Below are positions 5,330 to 11,259 of a DNA stretch of 11,259 bases, piece by piece; the first letter of the stretch is position 1; every line of letters starts with the position of its first letter. Location of the stretch: positions 1 to 11,259 of the forward strand of contig CAIJFC010000101.1 of the NCBI GenBank assembly GCA_903819815.1. Direction: 5' to 3'. The notes beneath the pieces are model-generated. The model was not told the DNA's origin. It saw only the letters and a program-made list of their open reading frames with translations, and made no database searches. The translations under genes and the position numbers were made by a program. The DNA is from an uncultured Bacteroidota bacterium. Its GTDB lineage: Bacteria; Bacteroidota; Bacteroidia; Flavobacteriales; Flavobacteriaceae.

Positions 5330-8296
5330 ATGAAAACAATTTACAAAAAGTTGTTATTTTTATTCTTACTACTTCCGTTTAGTGTCCTGGCTCAGAGCAC
5401 TTTAAGCGGTGTTGTGCTTGATAAGTCATCAGGACAACCTTTACCAGGGGTAAATGTAGTAGTTTCTGGCACCTCAAACGGTGTTGTAACAGATTTCGAT
5501 GGAAAATTTAAATTGACTAAAGTAGTGAAAGGCGACAAAATCGTTTTTTCATTTATTGGATTAAAATCCGAGACAATTGTCTATTCCAATCAAACTTCAA
5601 TTACTGTTAGTCTTCAAGAAGATGCTAATCAATTAAGTGAAGTTGTAGTTCAAGTAGGTTATGGTACTGTTAAGAAAAAAGATGCTACTGGGTCTTTGAC
5701 TACTATTACTACTAAAGACTTCAACAAAGGAGCCAATGTAACTGCCGAAAATTTATTAAACGGTAGAGTGGCAGGTCTTTCTATTAATACTAGCGGTGCT
5801 CCTGGTTCAGGATCGCAAATTAGAATTCGTGGAGGCGCTTCTTTAAGTGCTAGTAACGATCCGTTAATTGTAATTGATGGTTTGCCAATTGACAATAGTA
5901 CTTCTGTGGGTGCTACTTCAATTTTATCTTCATTGAACCCAGCAACAATTGAGTCAATGACCGTATTGAAAGATGCCTCTGCAACTGCTATTTATGGTTC
6001 TAGAGCTTCTAACGGGGTAATTATCATTACCACTAAAAAAGGAGGTAAAAATCTTGAAGCTGAATACAATTTCCAATTGGGTATCGGAAGAAAAGTGAAC
6101 CAAGTGAGTGTTTTTGGTGCTGACGAATACAGAAATATTGTAGGAGTTAGACAAAATCAATTGCTTGCCGCAGATCCAAATACTGGAGTTAACCTTCCAA
6201 ATTTATTGGGTACTGCAAATACCAACTGGCAAGATGAAATTTACAGAACTGCCGAAATGGTTGATCAATCATTTACTGTTAAAGGTAGTTTATTTGATAA
6301 AATACCTACTCGTTTAACTGTAGGTAAAACTTTTCAAGAAGGTTTACGTTTAACAAATCAATTTGATAGAAATACTGTTGGTTTAGCAATGAACCCTACT
6401 TTTTTGAAAGATCACTTAAAGGTTAGATTAAACGCAAATTACTCTAATGAGAAAAATAGATTTGCTGACGGAGTAGAAGGATCTGCCATTCGTTTTGATC
6501 CAACACAGCCAGTATATGCTCCTGCTAATACTAATTATGGTGGGTATTTCCAATACACAGCTACGCCAAATGGTTTGCCAATAACTAATGCACCATGGAA
6601 TCCAGTGGCTCAATTAATGCAAACGCACGATCATGGTACTTATAGAAGAACTTTTGGAAATTTAGAATTGGATTATAAATTACCATTTTTCCCATCTGTA
6701 AGAGCAGTAGTGAATGTTGGTTACGACAGCGGTAATGGTGATCGTATGAGAACAGTCGATACAAATAGTAGATCGGCATATAATGGAACTGTATTACAAG
6801 GTGTAAAGGAAAACCAAACCGAAACTAAAACCAACAAGTTATTTGATGGTTATTTAGTTTACAACAAAAAATTCTCTGATTTAGCTTTTGAAGCTACTGC
6901 AGGTTATTCTTACCAAAAATTCCAAAGAGAAAGTTTCAATAGTTTTAACGTATTAAATCCTAATTCTCAAGCACCAGATGTTACTACTTATGGAGATCAA
7001 GTGTTAGTGAGTTTCTTCGGAAGAACTTACATGACTTTAAAAGATAAATACTTAATGACCTTAACGTACAGAAGAGACGGTTCATCAGAATTTAGTCCAG
7101 AAAATCGTTGGGGTAATTTTCCAGCTGCTGCTTTAGCATGGAAAATGAAAGAAGAAACCTTCTTGAAAGATTCAAAAGTATTTAGTGATTTAAAATTACG
7201 TTTAGGATGGGGGGTTACCGGACAAAAAGATATGGGTACAGCTAACTTCTTATATTTAGAGCCTTATTCAATCGGAAACAGCAATTCTCAATATGTGTTT
7301 GGAACAGTGCCAACTAACCTTGCAGTGCCACAATTTAGAAATGTTAATATTAAATGGGAGGAAACTACTACTGCTAACGTAGGATTTGATTTTGGTTTCT
7401 TTAATAATAGATTAACAGGAAGCGTAGAAGCCTTCTCAAAGGTTTCTAAAAATTTATTATCTTATGCAGCGATTTCAGACGGATCTAACTTTAGTAATGC
7501 TGGTTTCCAAAACATTGGAAGTTTGAGTTCTAAAGGTTTTGAAGTTACTTTAAATGCCGCAATTGTTAAAACTAATGATTTTACCTGGGATGTAAATTTC
7601 AATGCAACTAAATTTGAAAGAAGAATTGACGAACTAGCTTTAGGATCAGATGTTCTAACTGGAGGAATTGGTGGCGGAACTGGAGGAACTATCCAAATTT
7701 TTAGCCAAGGATATACTCCAAATTCATTCTATGTTTTCAAACAATTATATGATGTAAGTGGAATGCCAATTCAAGGAGCTTATGCTGATTTGAATGGGGA
7801 TGGTATTGTAAATAACAGTGATAGATATATTAAATACAATGGAGATCCAGATTTTATTTTCGGATTTGCTTCTAATTTTAATTACAAAAACTTTGATTTC
7901 TCTTTTAACTTAAGAGCAAATTTGGGTAATCACATTTACAACAATATCAATTCAGTAAGTGCTTACTATAGTTTAGTTCAAAACAATACGGTATTAGGAA
8001 ATATTCCTACCTCAGTTTTGGATACCAACTTTATTCAAGCAGGAAGTTTAGGAACGCAATCTGATATTTATATCGAAAACGCTTCTTTCTTAAGAATGGA
8101 TAACATAACTCTAGGTTATAGTTTCCCAAAATGGTTAGAAGGAAAAGCTAGTTTACGTATTAGTGCAGGTGTACAAAATGCATTTGTATTAACTAAATAC
8201 AGTGGATTAGATCCTGAGATTACAAATAATGGTATCGATAATACAATTTATCCAAGACCAAGAACGCTTTTATTTGGAGCTAATATTAAATTTTAA
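5330..8296 (+). CDS. susC: SusC-like TonB-dependent outer-membrane maltodextrin transporter
   Basis: Outer-membrane beta-barrel that takes up maltodextrins captured by SusD, powered by TonB-ExbBD. The 988 residues are typical. A signal peptide occupies residues 1-21 (hydrophobic LLFLFLLLPFSVLA, cleavage before Gln22). Residues ~24-96 are the carboxypeptidase-regulatory-like domain seen at the start of SusC proteins (GVVLDKSSGQPLPGVNVVV, then TDFDGKF). The segment SEVVVQVGYGTVKKKDATG (103-121) is the usual entry to the plug. The plug (to ~238) has LNGRVAGL, QIRIRGGASL, PLIVIDGLPID and LKDASATAIYGSRASNGVI, all SusC signatures. The barrel fills the rest and ends in a terminal Phe (FGANIKF), as outer-membrane assembly requires. 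A calcium-loop-like DLNGDGIVNNSD begins near residue 820, a common SusC feature. No STN domain, so no sigma/anti-sigma signalling. ATG 5330 is chosen because it gives a complete signal peptide. Substrate is inferred from the neighbours. Confidence 0.95.
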   Translation: MKTIYKKLLFLFLLLPFSVLAQSTLSGVVLDKSSGQPLPGVNVVVSGTSNGVVTDFDGKFKLTKVVKGDKIVFSFIGLKSETIVYSNQTSITVSLQEDANQLSEVVVQVGYGTVKKKDATGSLTTITTKDFNKGANVTAENLLNGRVAGLSINTSGAPGSGSQIRIRGGASLSASNDPLIVIDGLPIDNSTSVGATSILSSLNPATIESMTVLKDASATAIYGSRASNGVIIITTKKGGKNLEAEYNFQLGIGRKVNQVSVFGADEYRNIVGVRQNQLLAADPNTGVNLPNLLGTANTNWQDEIYRTAEMVDQSFTVKGSLFDKIPTRLTVGKTFQEGLRLTNQFDRNTVGLAMNPTFLKDHLKVRLNANYSNEKNRFADGVEGSAIRFDPTQPVYAPANTNYGGYFQYTATPNGLPITNAPWNPVAQLMQTHDHGTYRRTFGNLELDYKLPFFPSVRAVVNVGYDSGNGDRMRTVDTNSRSAYNGTVLQGVKENQTETKTNKLFDGYLVYNKKFSDLAFEATAGYSYQKFQRESFNSFNVLNPNSQAPDVTTYGDQVLVSFFGRTYMTLKDKYLMTLTYRRDGSSEFSPENRWGNFPAAALAWKMKEETFLKDSKVFSDLKLRLGWGVTGQKDMGTANFLYLEPYSIGNSNSQYVFGTVPTNLAVPQFRNVNIKWEETTTANVGFDFGFFNNRLTGSVEAFSKVSKNLLSYAAISDGSNFSNAGFQNIGSLSSKGFEVTLNAAIVKTNDFTWDVNFNATKFERRIDELALGSDVLTGGIGGGTGGTIQIFSQGYTPNSFYVFKQLYDVSGMPIQGAYADLNGDGIVNNSDRYIKYNGDPDFIFGFASNFNYKNFDFSFNLRANLGNHIYNNINSVSAYYSLVQNNTVLGNIPTSVLDTNFIQAGSLGTQSDIYIENASFLRMDNITLGYSFPKWLEGKASLRISAGVQNAFVLTKYSGLDPEITNNGIDNTIYPRPRTLLFGANIKF

Positions 8297-8307
8297 TACA
8301 GAAAAAA

Positions 8308-9900
8308 ATGAAAAATCTATTTAAACTATCTTATTTAGCGTTGGCATTGTCTGTACTTTCTTGTACAAACGATTTGAACACCGTGCCTAAAGATGATGAT
8401 CAATTTTTATCTGATGATTTCTTCTCAACTGACGCTTCGTACAAACAAGGTTTGGCAGGAGTTTATGGTAATTTATCACTAACAGGAACAACAGGAGCGG
8501 GATCATCAAATATTTCGGGAATCGATGCTGGTACGAGCCAGTATGGAAGATGTCTTTGGTACATGCAAGATTTATCAACAGACGAAGTAATCTGGTCGTA
8601 TGAAAATGACCCAGGAACTGCAGATATTCAAAGAACTAACTGGACGGCTTCTAACCCTATATTCAGAGGAATGTATGGAAGAGCAATGTTCCAAGTGGCA
8701 TTAGTAAATGAATATTTAAGACAAACTACCGATGCTAAAATAAATTCTAGAGGAGTTTCTGCTGCTACTAGAGCGGATATTCAAAAATACCGTGCTGAGG
8801 TTAGAGTGCTTAGAGCTTTAGCTTACTACCATATTATGGATATGTTTGGAAAAGCAGCATTTGTGACTGAAAATGATCCAGTAGGGGATTACAGAGGGCC
8901 ACAATACGACAGACAACAATTATTTAATTTTATCGAATCTGAGTTAGTAGCTTTAGAAAACGATGCTAATTTAACTAACGCTAAAGCCAATGAATTTGGT
9001 AGAGCGGACAAAGGATTGGCATGGATGATTTTAGCTAAAATGTATTTGAACCACGAAAGTTATTTTGGAACTCCTAAATACAATGAGTGTGTTACTTACG
9101 CTAACAAAGTAATTGGAGGTGGTTATTCATTAGCAACTAGCTACGGACATAATTTCATGGCAGATAGTAATACTAATAGTGCTAGAAATGAAATTATCTT
9201 CCCTTTACAATCAGACGGTAGAACAACTCAAAACTATGGTCCAACAACTGTAATCATTAATGGAGAAGTAGGTTCAATTGAAGGAAACGGAGCATCTCTA
9301 GGAGTAAACGGATGGGGTGGAGCTTTGCGTGTGAGAAAACAATTTGGCGATAAATTTGCTGATGCTGCATTTGCAAATGACACGAGAAAAACGTTAATCA
9401 CAGCTGGTAGAAATCCAATTATTACAACGGTTTCTGATAGAGATACTGGTTATATTATCACTAAATTTTCTAACAAAACTTCAACAGGAGCTAATGGTTC
9501 AGACCAAGGATTTGTAGATACAGACTTCCCATTATTCCGTTTAGGAGACGTTTACTTAATGCTAGCTGAATGTCAATTAAGAGGAGCAACAGGAGTTACC
9601 GCTTCACAAGCTTTAGGATTTGTTAACTCATTGAGAACTAGAGCTAACGGGCAAACAATTGCTGCGGCAGACTTAACTTTAGATTTTATTTTAGATGAGC
9701 GTTTAAGAGAATTACACTGGGAAGCTCATAGAAGACAAGATTTAATTCGTTTTGGTAAATTTACTGGAGGAAGCTACAACTGGGCATGGAAAGGAAACGG
9801 AGTAAATGGAGTTGCAATTCCTGCACACTTTAAATTATTCCCTTTACCAGCTGAAAGTGTTGCTGCTAATCCAAATTTAACTCAAAATACAGGTTACTAA
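8308..9900 (+). CDS. susD: SusD-like surface glycan-binding lipoprotein
   Basis: Surface lipoprotein that caps the SusC barrel and binds maltodextrin. It has 530 residues and starts 11 nt after the susC stop. The lipoprotein signal ends at Cys19 (ALALSVLSC), followed by TNDLN and an acidic stretch (PKDDDQFLSDDFF). TPR-type helices are visible, notably KYRAEVRVLRALAYYHIMDMFG (about 162-183), a hallmark of SusD/RagB proteins. The C-terminal RagB/SusD signature is DERLRELHWEAHRRQDLIRFGKF (463-485), and the end FPLPAESVAANPNLTQNTGY is the standard closing motif. It is too diverged from Bacteroides SusD for me to identify the starch-binding aromatic residues by eye, so the starch specificity rests on the neighbours. 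Confidence 0.95.
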   Translation: MKNLFKLSYLALALSVLSCTNDLNTVPKDDDQFLSDDFFSTDASYKQGLAGVYGNLSLTGTTGAGSSNISGIDAGTSQYGRCLWYMQDLSTDEVIWSYENDPGTADIQRTNWTASNPIFRGMYGRAMFQVALVNEYLRQTTDAKINSRGVSAATRADIQKYRAEVRVLRALAYYHIMDMFGKAAFVTENDPVGDYRGPQYDRQQLFNFIESELVALENDANLTNAKANEFGRADKGLAWMILAKMYLNHESYFGTPKYNECVTYANKVIGGGYSLATSYGHNFMADSNTNSARNEIIFPLQSDGRTTQNYGPTTVIINGEVGSIEGNGASLGVNGWGGALRVRKQFGDKFADAAFANDTRKTLITAGRNPIITTVSDRDTGYIITKFSNKTSTGANGSDQGFVDTDFPLFRLGDVYLMLAECQLRGATGVTASQALGFVNSLRTRANGQTIAAADLTLDFILDERLRELHWEAHRRQDLIRFGKFTGGSYNWAWKGNGVNGVAIPAHFKLFPLPAESVAANPNLTQNTGY

Positions 9901-9930
9901 TAATAAGTTTAATAAATTAAATACTTTAAA

Positions 9931-10980
9931 ATGAAAAATACATTTAAAATTATCATAGCTGCAATTGTATTTGCAACTTTAGGATCTTGTTCGGATGAAC
10001 AAAATTACCAATTAGCACAAGCTAAAGGTAGTTTCTCAATTTTAACACCACAAACAGGAGCTTCAACAGTTTTAACGCCTGCTTTAGCAACGAACCCTGC
10101 AATTACAATGACATGGGATAAAGCTGATTTTACAACTCCAACACAAGTGGATTACACTGTAGAAATTGCAGTAACAGGAACTAGCTTTGCTGCTATTACT
10201 CCAGCTGGAACTACAACTGCAACTAATCTTACTTGGAGCGTTGCTGATTTAAACGGTGCGGTACTTTCTGCTGGTTTAACTCCTTTTTCTCAAGGAAGTA
10301 TAGACATTCGTGTTAAAGCGGCAGTAGGAAGTGTAGTTCAATATTCAAACACTATCAATGTGTTAATCACTCCTTATACTACTGCTTTACCAACTATTGC
10401 AGTACCAGGAAATCACCAAGGATGGACACCAGGAACGGCTGCTAAATTAGCTTCTGCTGGTTACGGACAAACTAACTATGAAGGTTATGTATGGTTAGAT
10501 GGTGGATTTAAATTTGTTGCTCCTGATAACGCAGGAAACTTCAACTGGGGTAATGACGATTGGGGTGATGACGGAACGTTTACTAACAAATTGAAATTAA
10601 CAAATGAAGTAAATTGTAATGCTGTTCCAGCTGGATACTACAGATTGAAAGCAAATACAACGGCACTTACTTATTCTCAAGAAAGAACAACTTGGGCTAT
10701 TATCGGAAACGGTACTCCAGGTGGTTGGGGAACTGATACCCCAATGGTTTACAATCCAACTACAAGAAAATGGACTGTAACAGTAACTTTATCTGCTCAA
10801 TCAGCTCCAAATGACGGAATGAAATTCAGAGCTAATGGTGCTTGGACTTTAAATTATGGTGATACAGGAGCTGATGGTTCACTTGACGAAGGTGGAACTA
10901 ACATCAGTACTCCAGCAGGAACTAAAACCATTACTTTAGACTTAAGTAACCCAAGAGTTTATTCGTACACAATCCAATAA
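9931..10980 (+). CDS. susE: SusE-like starch-binding outer-membrane lipoprotein
   Basis: Surface lipoprotein of 349 residues, without catalytic motifs, that should help hold starch near SusCD. The signal peptide has a good lipobox LGSC (Cys20) followed by SDEQ, which resembles the acidic lipoprotein surface-export signal described for Bacteroidota. Residues ~33-150 fit the Ig-like SusE N-terminal domain (SFSILTPQTGAS, ITMTWDKADF, VDYTVEIAVTGTSF). Two related modules follow: ~155-248 (VPGNHQGWTPGTAAKLAS, YVWLDGGFKFVAP, NFNWG, YYRLKANT) and ~254-349 (IIGNGTPGGWGTDTPMVY, WTVTVTLS, MKFRANGAWTLNYGD, ending YSYTIQ). Their Trp-rich layout is that of SusE/SusF starch-binding modules. Bacteroides SusE also has an Ig domain and two binding modules; SusF has three, so SusE fits better. 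It follows susD by 30 nt and the operon ends here with a hairpin. Confidence 0.88.
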   Translation: MKNTFKIIIAAIVFATLGSCSDEQNYQLAQAKGSFSILTPQTGASTVLTPALATNPAITMTWDKADFTTPTQVDYTVEIAVTGTSFAAITPAGTTTATNLTWSVADLNGAVLSAGLTPFSQGSIDIRVKAAVGSVVQYSNTINVLITPYTTALPTIAVPGNHQGWTPGTAAKLASAGYGQTNYEGYVWLDGGFKFVAPDNAGNFNWGNDDWGDDGTFTNKLKLTNEVNCNAVPAGYYRLKANTTALTYSQERTTWAIIGNGTPGGWGTDTPMVYNPTTRKWTVTVTLSAQSAPNDGMKFRANGAWTLNYGDTGADGSLDEGGTNISTPAGTKTITLDLSNPRVYSYTIQ

Positions 10981-10998
10981 CCCATTATTATTTATATA

Positions 10999-11028
10999 AA
11001 AAAGGGCTTTCTCAGGAAAGCCCTTTTT
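10999..11028 (+). terminator. intrinsic terminator after susE
   Basis: A perfect 13-bp stem: AAAAAGGGCTTTC (10999-11011), loop TCAG (11012-11015), GAAAGCCCTTTTT (11016-11028). The GC-rich core with A-tract before and T-tract after is the classic form and could act in both directions. It lies 18 nt after the susE stop and ends 16 nt before the next start codon. Confidence 0.9.
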
Positions 11029-11044
11029 AAAATATTTTAATATC

Positions 11045-11259
11045 ATGAAAAAAATCTACTTTATTTTTTGTTTTATTTCTGCCCTAGGATTTTCTCAAGT
11101 TTCTTGGCAAGGTGGAGTTACCCCAGAATCAAATCAGTCGGCAACAATTTTATTTGATAAAACGGGAACTGGACTAGCTGCTTACACCGGAACTATTTAT
11201 GCACATACAGGAGTTACTTTAAACGGAACCGCTTGGTCAAATGTAATTGGAAGTTGGGG
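11045..11259 (+). CDS. secreted protein, probably N-terminus of an alpha-amylase-type enzyme (cut by window edge)
   Basis: Only 71 complete codons are inside the window. It begins with a signal peptide (MKKIYFIFCFISALGFSQ, probable cleavage before or near Gln18; no lipobox cysteine) followed by a beta-rich segment with TILFDKTGTGLAAYTGTIYA, HTGVTLNGTAW and VIGSW. I recall this type of N-terminal module at the start of secreted flavobacterial amylase-family (GH13) proteins placed after susE, and a surface or periplasmic starch-degrading enzyme is what the locus lacks. No catalytic residue is visible here, so the enzyme call is inference from resemblance and position; another starch-binding protein (SusF-like) is the main alternative, though it would be expected to be a lipoprotein. 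Confidence 0.6.
   Translation, partial: MKKIYFIFCFISALGFSQVSWQGGVTPESNQSATILFDKTGTGLAAYTGTIYAHTGVTLNGTAWSNVIGSW

Noticed and set aside
7655..7693. Gly-rich repeat-like stretch in susC (GGIGGGTGGT)
   Set aside because: Short and in frame, consistent with a flexible extracellular loop; no sign of expansion or of a separate element.

Overview
The window looks like chromosomal DNA of a member of the Bacteroidota, most likely Flavobacterium or a close relative. The signs are low GC, AT-rich intergenic DNA without Shine-Dalgarno sequences, a SusC/SusD outer-membrane pair, lipoproteins with an acidic tail after the cysteine, and candidate promoters resembling the Bacteroidota TTTG / TAnnTTTG type. 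It holds most of a starch/maltodextrin utilization locus (Sus-like, polysaccharide utilization locus type).

Left half, minus strand, in transcription order: a LacI-family regulator (5106-4066), an MFS disaccharide transporter of the GPH/SLC45-like kind (3922-2567), a beta-phosphoglucomutase (2558-1902) and a GH65 maltose phosphorylase (from 1814, running off the left edge after 604 residues). Right half, plus strand: susC-like TonB-dependent transporter (5330-8296), susD-like glycan-binding lipoprotein (8308-9900), susE-like lipoprotein with tandem C-terminal starch-binding-type domains (9931-10980), a strong hairpin terminator (10999-11028), and the first 71 codons of a secreted protein that is probably an amylase (from 11045, running off the right edge).

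How it probably works: SusD and SusE bind maltodextrin at the cell surface and SusC imports it to the periplasm. Periplasmic or surface glucosidases (not in the window, except perhaps the last gene) reduce it to maltose. The MFS carrier brings maltose into the cytoplasm. Maltose phosphorylase splits it with phosphate to glucose and beta-glucose-1-phosphate, and beta-phosphoglucomutase makes glucose-6-phosphate. The LacI-type protein probably senses the sugar and controls both arms.

The parts least explained by known gene content are in the intergenic DNA. A 20-bp element with 19/20 identity lies upstream of both the transporter operon (3985-4004) and susC (5278-5297). A perfect 7-5-7 dyad (3949-3967) precedes the transporter. 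A 10-bp palindrome occurs twice in the lacI/susC divergent region. The susE terminator leaves only 16 nt before the next gene. No mobile element, tRNA, rRNA or CRISPR array is visible, and no gene-free stretch exceeds 300 bases. The gene content is a recognisable locus type, and I do not see a wholly new system.
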